Shown: one piece after another, positions 43,273 to 51,681 of the stretch
Position numbering within the stretch: the first letter of the stretch is position 1
Layout of the letters: each line of letters begins with the position of its first letter
Assembly (NCBI RefSeq): GCF_016861695.1
Contig: NZ_BOLP01000003.1
Coordinates: 62,001-126,000 of the forward strand
Direction: 5' to 3'
DNA: 64,000 bases
Origin: Levilactobacillus andaensis
Lineage (GTDB): Bacteria; Bacillota; Bacilli; Lactobacillales; Lactobacillaceae
Notes under the pieces: generated by a model
The model's database searches: none
Told to the model about the DNA's origin: nothing
The model's input: only the letters and a program-made list of their open reading frames with translations
Position numbers and translations under genes: made by a program

Positions 43273-44205
43273 CTAGTTCGCCTCCTTACTTGCCAAATAG
43301 TCGAGGAGATCCGGCGTACTGAGCATTCGGGCGGTCGCGCCCGTGCCCACCACGACCGGCGTGCTCCCCTTTAATGCCGCCGCCAGTTCGTTGATGGTGG
43401 CCGTCGCCGTTAACGTTGCCGGTGCGGTCGTCGTTTCACCGTAGCCCTCATTTAAGAGTGACTGGACGGTGTCGGGACGCGGGGCGTGTTCATTTTCAAA
43501 AAAGCCGCGCACAAAATCATTGGCCGGGTGCTGCATGATGTCCTCACCCGTCCCCACTTGTTGGAGCTGACCCAACCGCATCACGGCGATGTGTTGGCCC
43601 AGCCGTAGCGCCTCGTGCATGTCATGCGTGACGAACACGAAGGTCATCTGGAGTTCCTTATGCAGCTGTAACACCAGGTCCTGTAGCTGTTTACGGGAAA
43701 TCGGGTCCAACGCGCTAAACGGCTCGTCCATCAAGACCACCTTGGGTTTGATGGCGAGCGCGCGGATGATGCCGACCCGTTGTTGTTCCCCACCGGACAG
43801 CTCATTGGGCATCCGCGTGGCGTACTGGTCCGGATCCAAATCGACCTGTTTCAGTAACGCTCGTGCCCGTTCAATCCGTTGCTTACGCGGCCAGCCGAGC
43901 GATTCCGCCTGAATGGCGATGTTTTCTTGAATGTTTAAATTGGGAAAGAGCGCAATGTTTTGCAGCACATAACCCATTTGGAGTCGTAATTGTGTTAAAT
44001 CATAATCGATCAGGCGCTTATCCTCAAAGTAAATGTCACCCTTGGTTGGCGCAATCAAGCGGTTCAGCATCTTTAGCGTCGTCGTTTTCCCACTCCCACT
44101 GGGGCCGACCAACACAAAGAAATCTCCCGTCGGTATGGTCAGATTGAGGTTGTCAATCGCCTGGTTGCCGGCGTAACGCTTGCTGACGTTTCTAAATTCT
44201 ATCAT
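43273..44205 (-). CDS. Osmoprotectant-type ABC transporter ATP-binding protein
   Basis: 310 residues from ATG 44205 (GGGAGGTCACGA). Walker A GPSGSGKTT (34-42), signature LSGGEQQR, Walker B VLMDEP, switch VTHDMHEAL. The C-terminal tail (about 245-305) holds a single short CBS-like part ('TINELAAALKGSTPVVVGTG'), where OpuCA usually has two CBS domains that sense ionic strength. Partner of the fused permease-binding protein downstream. Confidence 0.92.
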   Translation of the reverse strand: MIEFRNVSKRYAGNQAIDNLNLTIPTGDFFVLVGPSGSGKTTTLKMLNRLIAPTKGDIYFEDKRLIDYDLTQLRLQMGYVLQNIALFPNLNIQENIAIQAESLGWPRKQRIERARALLKQVDLDPDQYATRMPNELSGGEQQRVGIIRALAIKPKVVLMDEPFSALDPISRKQLQDLVLQLHKELQMTFVFVTHDMHEALRLGQHIAVMRLGQLQQVGTGEDIMQHPANDFVRGFFENEHAPRPDTVQSLLNEGYGETTTAPATLTATATINELAAALKGSTPVVVGTGATARMLSTPDLLDYLASKEAN

Positions 44206-44315
44206 TCGTGACCTCCCACTGCTGACTTTCAAATAACGCTGGTTTATTTTCAGGATGACTCGCCAAAAATCAAAACGCCAGGCATCCAACTTCACATTTC
44301 ACATGACTGTCTTCA

Positions 44316-44321
44316 ATTATA
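44316..44321 (-). promoter_or_regulatory. Possible -10 hexamer of the osmolyte transporter operon
   Basis: TATAAT on the minus strand about 110 nt upstream of the ATPase start; the -35 region (CTAGGT at 17 bp) is weak. Confidence 0.4.
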
Positions 44322-44464
44322 CTAATCTTCCACCAATTACCTAGGCAGAAGCCTTACGAATTTTCTGATGCAACAGTATTCCACTTTACACGTTTCCCCG
44401 CCGGCTGTTAATATTAAAAAGAAAGAGTTTCCGTCCTAAAAACTTAGAAAATAAGGTGTTTACT

Positions 44465-44878
44465 GTGCCAGACGAAACTGATATTGCCATTATCAAGGAG
44501 CTTAATCGCGATAGTCGCATCAAAACTAGTCACTTGGCCGACCTCGTCCACCTGTCCGCGCCGGCCGTCGCCGCCCGGATTCAGCGGCTCGAGGATACCG
44601 GCGTTATTACAAAATACACCATTGAAGTCGACCTCGACAAGGTTGATCTGCCCCGACAGGTCTTCATCCAGGTTGCCGTTCAGGACCGCCAACACGCGGC
44701 TTATCTGAAATTGATCAAGAGCCACCACAACGATTTCCGCCATCACTACCGCACGACTGGTAGCTACGACTACATGCTGGAGGGGGCGTTTCACGACCGC
44801 CACGTGCTGAACGATTTCCTACTGGCTCTGGGAAAAGTAGCCCGGTATCAGGTCATCGACGTGATCGACGATATTTAA
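44465..44878 (+). CDS. Lrp/AsnC-family regulator
   Basis: 137 residues from GTG 44465 (AAGGTG at 6 nt); a GTG three codons earlier overlaps that site. N-terminal helix-turn-helix (about 1-55, 'DETDIAIIKELNRDSRIKTSHLADLVHLSAPAVAARIQRLEDTGVI' region) and C-terminal RAM/AsnC ligand domain (about 65-137) with TTGSYDYML. Divergent from the osmolyte transporter operon, which it may control; alternatively an amino acid regulon. Confidence 0.92.
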   Translation: MPDETDIAIIKELNRDSRIKTSHLADLVHLSAPAVAARIQRLEDTGVITKYTIEVDLDKVDLPRQVFIQVAVQDRQHAAYLKLIKSHHNDFRHHYRTTGSYDYMLEGAFHDRHVLNDFLLALGKVARYQVIDVIDDI

Positions 44879-44991
44879 TGTGGGTTTGGTGCGTTACTGT
44901 CCTGATTACTCTTAGTCAAAGTTGGTACCCTGTTATGCCAGCAATCACTCCCACTGAATTTCGACAACATTGCCAAAAATCAATGCCAATT

Positions 44992-45043
44992 CAAAACGCC
45001 TCCCTTCACAGCCTTTTTCGGCTGATAGCGGGAGACGTTTTTT
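44992..45043. terminator. Bidirectional terminator between lrp-like and MDR genes
   Basis: AACGcCTCCC pairs with GGGAGaCGTT around an inner AGCC/GGCT hairpin; AAAA precedes and TTTTTT follows. Confidence 0.85.
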
Positions 45044-45149
45044 CATTACTAGTAATCATACTCAGATCAACTGTAAACACCGACGCTGCGATTGGACAGC
45101 GCCTGCACTTTGGGCAGATTTCAACAGTTATGCTGGTCCCCAACTATCT

Positions 45150-45338
45150 AAGCCGGAGGAGGCCAGGGACGGAGCCAGCCATGGAGGTGATGTTAGCTGG
45201 CGGTTCTTAAGCCGGCTTACATCACGGGCGACTTTGAAGACTCGTGTTCTTCGAGTCTTCAAAGCGAGCGAGAAGCCCGCCCCATAGGCTGAAGCGTCCC
45301 CACAGCAGGCGCAGTCCCTGGCAGCCGCAGTGCGACCA
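45150..45338 (+). repeat. SIR-A structured repeat copy 10 (plus orientation)
   Basis: GCCAGGGAC (45162-45170) pairs with GTCCCTGGC (45314-45322). Inner arms: GTGATGTTAGCTGGC with GCCGGCTTACATCAC, and TTTGAAGACTCG (45233) with CGAGTCTTCAAA (45252). About 20 bp from the MDR gene stop codon and before the terminator. Nearly identical to copy 12 at 49115. Confidence 0.92.
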
Positions 45339-45358
45339 GCTCTCGACAAGTGTAAAAG

Positions 45359-46303
45359 CTAGTCGTTGTCCACGATCACCTGACCCAGCGCCCGGCTGGC
45401 CATCACGTAAGTATGAGCTTCCTTGATCTGGTCAAGCTTGAACACCTTGGCGATTGGAATTTCCAAATGGTTTTCCGAAATCAGGTTAAACATCTCATCG
45501 ACCAAGTCCTGTTGAACGTTGGTGGAGTCAAACATCGTCAAGAACTTGCCGCCCAGCGTGAAGGGGTTGAACTCTTTGGCAACCCACTCGCCGGCTAGTA
45601 ACCCGATCAAAGATACACCGCCGCCCTGATTCAGGTGGGCAATCGAATCGGCTAACGTGACCGTACCGACCATGTCAATGATGCCGTCATAGTTTTTGTC
45701 CGTCACCAATTTATTATCCGTATCCAGGATGGCATCATCGGCGCCGTTGGCAATCAGCTCTGGCAACATTTCTTTGCGCCGCGTGGTTGCCGTGACCTTG
45801 AGGCCCATCACCTTGGCCAACTTGACGGCTGACAGGCCGACCGCCGTTGTCCCGCCACGGACCAATAACGTTTGGCCCGCCTTACGGTGCAACGACTTGA
45901 TGGCGCCAATCGCCGTGTAGAAGTTTTCTGGATACTCGGCCAATGTGACCCAGTCGCCGTTAAAGTCTACTGGGAACAGATTGCTGTCATCGACCAGCGC
46001 GTATTCCTGGTAGCTACCGTCCACTTCACGACCGAAGCCGTCCATCATGGTCACGACCTTTTGGCCGACCTTCAGCTTACTCTGGGCGGAGGCTTCGGCA
46101 ATTTCACCGACGGCCTCAACGCCGATCACCCGGGGAAATTTAACCGATGGCGACCCACCGGCACGGGTCAAGACTTCGTAGCGGTGCACGCCAAACGCGT
46201 GGATGCGCATCACGGACTGGTGGTCCGTCGCCTTTTGAATTGGCCGGTCGACGATCTTCATGACGTTAACGTCCCCTGGTTCATCAATGACAACTGCTCT
46301 CAT
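45359..46303 (-). CDS. MDR-family NADPH:quinone/alcohol oxidoreductase
   Basis: 314 residues. GroES-like domain, then Rossmann domain with RGGTTAVGLSAVKLAKVMG (about 150). No structural-zinc cysteines. Start ATG 46303 after GGAGCG. Its promoter has the 19-bp spacer typical of MerR control, and a divergent merR-like gene lies next to it. This points to induction by an electrophile, aldehyde or quinone (inference). Paralogue of 40783-41739. Confidence 0.92.
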   Translation of the reverse strand: MRAVVIDEPGDVNVMKIVDRPIQKATDHQSVMRIHAFGVHRYEVLTRAGGSPSVKFPRVIGVEAVGEIAEASAQSKLKVGQKVVTMMDGFGREVDGSYQEYALVDDSNLFPVDFNGDWVTLAEYPENFYTAIGAIKSLHRKAGQTLLVRGGTTAVGLSAVKLAKVMGLKVTATTRRKEMLPELIANGADDAILDTDNKLVTDKNYDGIIDMVGTVTLADSIAHLNQGGGVSLIGLLAGEWVAKEFNPFTLGGKFLTMFDSTNVQQDLVDEMFNLISENHLEIPIAKVFKLDQIKEAHTYVMASRALGQVIVDND

Positions 46304-46347
46304 TAGTTAATCGCTCCATTCTTTTTGTTTGCTTAATCAATAAACCC

Positions 46348-46378
46348 AGTATAGAGTATAACGTAACGTCACAGTCAA
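46348..46378 (-). promoter_or_regulatory. MerR-type promoter with 19-bp spacer
   Basis: On the minus strand TTGACT (46373-46378), 19-bp spacer, TATACT (46348-46353). The over-long spacer contains the dyad GACGTTACGTTA. MerR-family activators act by untwisting such spacers, so this is the probable target of the adjacent regulator. Confidence 0.75.
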
Positions 46379-46396
46379 GCAGGAAGGATCGAAAAA

Positions 46397-47215
46397 ATGC
46401 TCACTATTCAAAAATTTGCGGAACTTGCCGGAACGACACGGCGGACACTGATTTTTTACGATCAAAAGGACCTATTCAAGCCTAAAAAGGTTGCGGCCAA
46501 CGGCTATCGTTACTACGATTACGACCAATTATACCCCGCCACGTTCATCCTTGAACTGCGCCGTCTCGGCCTGTCGATCAGTGAAATCAAGGCCCTCAAT
46601 ACCTCGACCAATCCTAATTCGCTCGATAAAAATCTCCAGCACATTCTCACGCAGATCAACCAGCAGATGGACAATTTGAGCCTGCTTAAGACGACCCTGA
46701 ACACCCGCTTCAATCAACCCATCGCCACCGAAAATAATGTTCGTAATCAACCGGTCATGGCGCAAATGGATGCCGCTTTGTTCTGCCAATCCAAGCAGTC
46801 CGTGGCCTGTACCGAAGCCGAAATTGCCGAAATTTACGCCGATTTCTACGAGCGGTTAGGGAAGCTCAAACTGGTCAATCAGCAGGATTCCGGCTTTCTC
46901 ACGCGGTTGCCTAATAGCGATGCCAACGGCTACCCCACAGCTTCATTTTGCATCCTCAAGGCCGTCACGGCCCAAACAGACACCGGTGACTTCCCCCGAA
47001 TCGAGAAACCAGCCGGCAAATACGTCGCCATCACGACAACCAACGACACTAAAAATATCTGTATCGCGCTGAAAATCCTTGCTGAATACATTCAAAAAAA
47101 TCAGCTCAAAATTAACGGTCAGTTGTGGCAAATGAACCGCGATGAGAATTTCACCAGCAAGGGCGCTTCCGATTTAGTCTCCCTGCAATACCAAATTCAA
47201 AACGAGAACCAATGA
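46397..47215 (+). CDS. MerR-family regulator with C-terminal GyrI-like ligand domain
   Basis: 272 residues. N-terminal MerR helix-turn-helix (about 1-70: FAELAGTTRRTLIFYDQKDLFKP, YYDYDQLYPATFILELRRLGLSISEIK), coiled coil (about 75-115), and a C-terminal effector domain (about 125-270) with AGKYVAITTTND as in GyrI-like/BltR-type sensors. AGGAAGG precedes the ATG. Divergent from the oxidoreductase it probably activates. Confidence 0.92.
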   Translation: MLTIQKFAELAGTTRRTLIFYDQKDLFKPKKVAANGYRYYDYDQLYPATFILELRRLGLSISEIKALNTSTNPNSLDKNLQHILTQINQQMDNLSLLKTTLNTRFNQPIATENNVRNQPVMAQMDAALFCQSKQSVACTEAEIAEIYADFYERLGKLKLVNQQDSGFLTRLPNSDANGYPTASFCILKAVTAQTDTGDFPRIEKPAGKYVAITTTNDTKNICIALKILAEYIQKNQLKINGQLWQMNRDENFTSKGASDLVSLQYQIQNENQ

Positions 47216-47338
47216 AACGCGCCAGGATTCTTGACCGGCTCCGCAAAAAGTGCTGTAATCAAGTTGATAACAAACGATTACTTTACTTAACTAGTCACAG
47301 TATCAGAGTTTACATTTAAAATTAAGGTGGGTCTTAAC

Positions 47339-48574
47339 ATGGACGAAGTGGTACAAGCACTTAGCGACATTGTCAAATTAAATACAGTTAATGGAAACGA
47401 AAAATTGGTCGCCGACTATCTGGCCGACCTCTTTAAGCAACACGGTATCGACAGCACCGCCGTGGAATATGCCCCCAACCGGGTCAGCCTGGTCGCCGAA
47501 ATTGGCGATGGCAACGGTCCCGTCGTTGGTTTTGACGGCCACGCCGATATTGTAGCCTTAGGTGACGCGACTAAATGGAAGGCCGACGCCCTCTCCGCAG
47601 CTATTGTGGACGGTAATATGATTGGCCGGGGAACGTCCGACATGAAGTCCGGCTTGATGGCTGGCGCACTCGCGATGATCCATTTGAAGGACCAAAACGT
47701 GCCTTTACACGGTACCTTGCGCTTCATGGCCACCGTTGGTGAGGAATACGGCCAATACGGCGCCCAACAACTGGGTGAAAAGGGCTATGCCAAGGACCTC
47801 GACACGCTGATTGTCGGCGAACCAAGTGGGGTCCACAAGCAATTATTGCTGCAAAAGAAGATTCAATACATGCTCCAAAGCGACGAAGTGGGAGCCAAGA
47901 AGCTCTTCGACGCCAACCAAACCAACGAACAACATTTCATCGAGCTGGCGCACAAGGGCTCCCTGACATACACGGTCCACTCCAAGGGGGTCGCTGCGCA
48001 CAGTTCCATGCCAGAAATCGGCAAGAACGCCATCACCCCGCTGATGCGCTTCTACCAAAAGGAAGAGGACTACTTCGCTTCCATTAAGGACTACCGCAAC
48101 CCCGTCCTCGGACCAGTGACGCCCGTCGTTACCATGGTCAAGGGTGGCGAGCAGATCAACACGGTGCCTGCCAGTGCCGACCTCTCCGTCAAGATTCGGA
48201 CCATCCCCGAACTGCCAAACGCCGACATCACGGCCGCTATCAAGCAGATCATCGCTGATTTGAACGCTGACGGTGCCGACTTAACGTTGGACATTCTCAG
48301 TGACCTCCGTCCCATGCACACCATGGACGACGCGCCATTAGTTAAGGCCGCTAAGGAAATCGGCCAAGCCGAACTGCAACAAGCCTTGCCTTTGATTGGT
48401 GTTCCCGGTGGCACCGACGCTTCTTCGTTCCTGGCATTCAACCCCGACATCGACGTCATCGTCTTCGGGCCCGGCAACATCACGGCGCACCAGGTCAACG
48501 AGTACGTCGACCTCGACATGTACCACCGTTTCATCACGATTTACGAAAAATTGATTACGCGTTTGTTGAAGTAA
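47339..48574 (+). CDS. M20-family deacylase/peptidase (ArgE/DapE type)
   Basis: 411 residues from ATG 47339 (AAGGTGGG). Zinc motifs of M20 enzymes: GFDGHADIV (first His-Asp), GRGTSDMKSG (bridging Asp), 'VGEEYGQYGAQ' (catalytic Glu pair), VGEPSG. A lid domain with AHKGSLTYTVHSKGVAAHSSMP interrupts the catalytic domain. Hydrolyses N-acyl amino acids or N-succinyl-diaminopimelate-like substrates in the cytoplasm; specificity not assigned. No lysine biosynthesis neighbours. Confidence 0.92.
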   Translation: MDEVVQALSDIVKLNTVNGNEKLVADYLADLFKQHGIDSTAVEYAPNRVSLVAEIGDGNGPVVGFDGHADIVALGDATKWKADALSAAIVDGNMIGRGTSDMKSGLMAGALAMIHLKDQNVPLHGTLRFMATVGEEYGQYGAQQLGEKGYAKDLDTLIVGEPSGVHKQLLLQKKIQYMLQSDEVGAKKLFDANQTNEQHFIELAHKGSLTYTVHSKGVAAHSSMPEIGKNAITPLMRFYQKEEDYFASIKDYRNPVLGPVTPVVTMVKGGEQINTVPASADLSVKIRTIPELPNADITAAIKQIIADLNADGADLTLDILSDLRPMHTMDDAPLVKAAKEIGQAELQQALPLIGVPGGTDASSFLAFNPDIDVIVFGPGNITAHQVNEYVDLDMYHRFITIYEKLITRLLK

Positions 48575-48607
48575 GATTTCGAACCTAGAGATGGATAGTG
48601 GTAAAGT

Positions 48608-48793
48608 GGCCGCCTGCGGCTTCCAGGACTGCGCCTGCTATGGGGTCGGTTCCAGCCTTTGCAAGTCTTCCACCTCGACTTGAAGCCACGCCAGAACCGC
48701 GTGTCTCCAAGGTCGTCCCACGATGTAACCCGGGAAAGGACCCCGGCTAACATCGTCGACACAGCTGGCTTCGTCCTGGCTTCCTCCGGCTAG
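48608..48793 (-). repeat. SIR-A structured repeat copy 11 (minus orientation)
   Basis: TCCAGGAC pairs with GTCCTGGC (one G-T pair); CGATGTAACCCGGG/CCCCGGCTAACATCG hairpin as in copy 7, to which it is nearly identical. Begins 34 bp after the deacylase stop, before the shared terminator. Confidence 0.9.
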
Positions 48794-48844
48794 GGTTGTG
48801 CTCTATGGCAACCGACCGTTAAATGAAAACAATAGGTTTACTCT

Positions 48845-48897
48845 AAATGAAAAAGTTGATCTCGTCTGATTGCAGATGAGGTCAACTTTTTTCATTT
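48845..48897. terminator. Bidirectional terminator shared by two convergent genes
   Basis: A 24-nt arm from AAATGAAAAAGTTGA to CTG pairs with CAGATGAGGTCAACTTTTTTCATTT; U-rich on both strands. Flanked by inward-facing SIR-A copies, as at 32596. Confidence 0.92.
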
Positions 48898-49114
48898 CTA
48901 TTCTATCTGGTAGTGTATCATGACGCGGCGTACTGATGCCATGGTGAATCGACGATGTCGGCCATACCAAAAACAATGGCGACTGAGACAACGTTCCGTC
49001 AACTGCTCGTTTCGCCCGTGACCTATCACCTGACTATATCGTTATCATAGCTCACCAACAGTCCCGGACAACCGGCTGAACTCAAGACCAATTTTACTGT
49101 GGTATCATCCATCC

Positions 49115-49302
49115 GAGCCGGAGGAGGCCAGGGACGGAGCCAGCCGTGGAGGTGATGTTAGCTGGCGTTTCTTAAGCCGGCTTACATCACGGGCGACTTT
49201 GAAGACATGTGTTTTCCATGGCTTCAAATCGAGCGAGAAGCCCGCCCCACAGGCTGAAGCGTCCCCACAGCAGGCGTAGTCCCTGGCAGCCGCAGTGCGA
49301 CC
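49115..49302 (+). repeat. SIR-A structured repeat copy 12 (plus orientation)
   Basis: GCCAGGGAC pairs with GTCCCTGGC; GTGATGTTAGCTGGC (49152-49166) with GCCGGCTTACATCAC (49176-49190); TTTGAAGACATG/CATGGCTTCAAA arm. About 25 bp from the stop codon of the surface protein gene. Confidence 0.92.
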
Positions 49303-49326
49303 ACACCTCGTCAGCCACAAAAGAAA

Positions 49327-51501
49327 TTAGTCATCGTCCACCGCGTAGCCCGGCGCGTTGGTGAGGCCCCAGGTGATGACGCCCTGGTACTCGCCAGCCG
49401 TTGCCCCGCCGCTGACCGCCAACAAGAGCCCCGTTTCCGGCGTCCAACTCTTGGTCACGTCGTAGACGCCATCGGGAACACTGGCATCTGTCTTTCGAGT
49501 CAAAATCGGCGTGGCTTCGGTCCCAATCGGAATCGTCCGGTAGGTATCCACGTAGACCGGCTGACCGGCTAACTTCTGTCCGGCCGCCGTTTTAAAGGAT
49601 TCCGCTTGTGCCGTCAACGTCCAGGGTTCGTCGGTTCCCCGTTCATCTTGGACACTCAATTGCCAGTCCGTTTCTCGTTGGACATTTTGCGTCGACCCAG
49701 TCAGCGTGGCGTCCTTAAACGTACTCCGCAACGAAATGGTACTAAACTTTAACGTCCCAGCCAACGTAATCGGAACGCATACCGACTCAGATTTGTCCCC
49801 ATTTTCGGTCGCTGCAGTTAAGGTCACTTGATTCGCACCACGCCGAATTTGCTTACCGGCAATGGGTAGCTGAAAGGTGCCATCTTTTTTGACCGCCACT
49901 CGTTTGAGCTCGTTATTATTTAATTGTGACTCTATCCAAATTTTTGAGGCAGACGCCGCATCCACGCCTTTCAAGCGGGCCGTTCCTTCGACCACAATAT
50001 CCTGACGAGTCGGCAACGCTACTGGATTTTCACTGGTGACTTCCATGCTCATCCGGGCATTCGGGTTAATAATAAAGTTCGGCGTATCCGCAGCGCTAAC
50101 CTGGGTCGAAGACGTGAATTTACTGGTGAACGCGTCAACTGTCGTGGTCGCGGTCACTTCCTTGGCCTGGCCGACCACACTAATGACGGCCGTCGGCTCC
50201 TGCTTGCTCAACGCGCTTTGGAGGCGCACCGACAGCTCGTTATCCTCGAAGTCCGTCAGCGACACGCGCTGCTTTTTCCCTTTGCTATAGGCGATTTCAA
50301 TTTCTTTCACGTCGATCTCCTTAGGCACCTTCAAATGCGCCATGATGTCGGCCCACGCTTGCTGTCCGTTACGGTAAGTTAATTGGTAGTCCAGCTTAAC
50401 GCGACTCTTACTCTTGATCTGTCCCCCTGAATTCACGACGCGTTGTCGCTCCAAGTCGGTCATGGTCGTGGCCGCATCGACATCGACCATCCCCGGTGTA
50501 TTCTCCAACACGACCAAATGGTTTTCGTACTGGTCACTCGTGGCCGAAGTTAGTCCCCAACGAATCCGCCCCGTGTTCTGGGGGTCGAGGTGCCGCAAAT
50601 CAAGCGCAACGGTCCGGCCCATCCCCTGTTGGCGCGCATGGGTCTGCGGATTCCGGTCATCAAATCTGTAAATCAACGTGCCGCCTTTTTGATAATTTAC
50701 CGTCAAATGGTGCCACTGGCCGTTCGACAGGAAGTTGGGGTCGTTGACGTTATTCAAGACGTTTTTGTGCCACATATTGTAGTAGTACGTGTGCCGAGCA
50801 CCAAAAAGATTGTGAAAAAAGCCATGGTCGATCTCGTTTAGTTGATAAGTGTGTTCCTTCCCCGGATAATTCGATGCAATATGCATCACGGGATAGCTGG
50901 CGTCAAACGAGTTGGCTTTCCCCGAAGACGAGTTAGTCGCCTCCCCGTTCCATTGTGTATCAAATTCCAGCGCCCAGCTATTTTGAATTGCCGTATATGC
51001 AATTTTTTTGGGATCAGACTGATGCGGATCTTCATCAACGCCCCATACCCCTAGTGTTTCCCCCGCAATGGGACCTTTTCGTTGTAGCGGCATGGCGTCT
51101 AGCCCGCGCGCATCATTTTGCAGGACAAAGGCCATCCCTTCCCCGGCTGAGGCGTCACTGTTTCCTAAGTACAACCACATCGAAATGGTCTGGTCATGCT
51201 TTAAGTCTAAGAGTCCCTGTCGCGTCGCCCACATCGAGCCAAATTGATCCGGCCCGCTCGTCAATACGGCAACCTGCGTCCCGGGAGCGTTCGGATTAGT
51301 GCTATCCACCACAGTGGATGCGCTCTTGGTCGTGGTATCCGTTGTCACAAACGGATTCGTCTTGTCCAGCACGATGCCGTGGGGTGTTGTCGCCAAAGCC
51401 GTATTTAAATCATCATTGGCGTGCCCCACTTCCCAGCCGTGCCAGCTCAAACCAGCCATCATCACTACCAACGCCAAACGTAACCATCGTTTTGCTCCCA
51501 T
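49327..51501 (-). CDS. WxL-domain surface protein with L-type lectin-like domain
   Basis: 724 residues from ATG 51501 (GGGGGAG upstream). Signal peptide ending near GHAND; L-type lectin-like domain (about 35-330: FVLQNDARG, 'AIQNSWALEFDTQWNG', 'WHHLTVNYQKGGTLIYRF'); beta-sandwich repeats; and a C-terminal WxL domain with the paired motifs WTLTAQ (about 650) and ITWGLTNAPG at the end. WxL domains bind peptidoglycan non-covalently. It is the last gene of a csc-like cluster and a paralogue of the neighbouring gene. Probably a cell-surface carbohydrate-binding adhesin (inference). Confidence 0.9.
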   Translation of the reverse strand: MGAKRWLRLALVVMMAGLSWHGWEVGHANDDLNTALATTPHGIVLDKTNPFVTTDTTTKSASTVVDSTNPNAPGTQVAVLTSGPDQFGSMWATRQGLLDLKHDQTISMWLYLGNSDASAGEGMAFVLQNDARGLDAMPLQRKGPIAGETLGVWGVDEDPHQSDPKKIAYTAIQNSWALEFDTQWNGEATNSSSGKANSFDASYPVMHIASNYPGKEHTYQLNEIDHGFFHNLFGARHTYYYNMWHKNVLNNVNDPNFLSNGQWHHLTVNYQKGGTLIYRFDDRNPQTHARQQGMGRTVALDLRHLDPQNTGRIRWGLTSATSDQYENHLVVLENTPGMVDVDAATTMTDLERQRVVNSGGQIKSKSRVKLDYQLTYRNGQQAWADIMAHLKVPKEIDVKEIEIAYSKGKKQRVSLTDFEDNELSVRLQSALSKQEPTAVISVVGQAKEVTATTTVDAFTSKFTSSTQVSAADTPNFIINPNARMSMEVTSENPVALPTRQDIVVEGTARLKGVDAASASKIWIESQLNNNELKRVAVKKDGTFQLPIAGKQIRRGANQVTLTAATENGDKSESVCVPITLAGTLKFSTISLRSTFKDATLTGSTQNVQRETDWQLSVQDERGTDEPWTLTAQAESFKTAAGQKLAGQPVYVDTYRTIPIGTEATPILTRKTDASVPDGVYDVTKSWTPETGLLLAVSGGATAGEYQGVITWGLTNAPGYAVDDD

Positions 51502-51555
51502 TGTTTCTCCCCCATACTCTTTTCTAACCAATTGTCATCTCTTTCAAAACAAAAC

Positions 51556-51603
51556 AAGTGTCCAGTCCGCTGTGGGCGTTCACCCGCGGTAGACTGGGCA
51601 CTT
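51556..51603 (-). terminator. Stem between the two large WxL genes
   Basis: AAGTGtCCAGTC (51556-51567) pairs with GACTGGgCACTT (51592-51603); TTGTTTTGTTTT follows on the minus strand, so it may end or attenuate transcription of the upstream gene. Confidence 0.7.
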
Positions 51604-51681
51604 ATTAGCATCCAGCTTGTGTGTTGGCCGCCGGATTACCGGACGACACAACGGTTGATTTAACTGCGAAACTCACTCGCC

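Noticed and set aside
44878-45287. Open frames after the Lrp-type gene
   Set aside because: They cross a strong bidirectional terminator and run into a SIR-A copy; no ribosome binding site.
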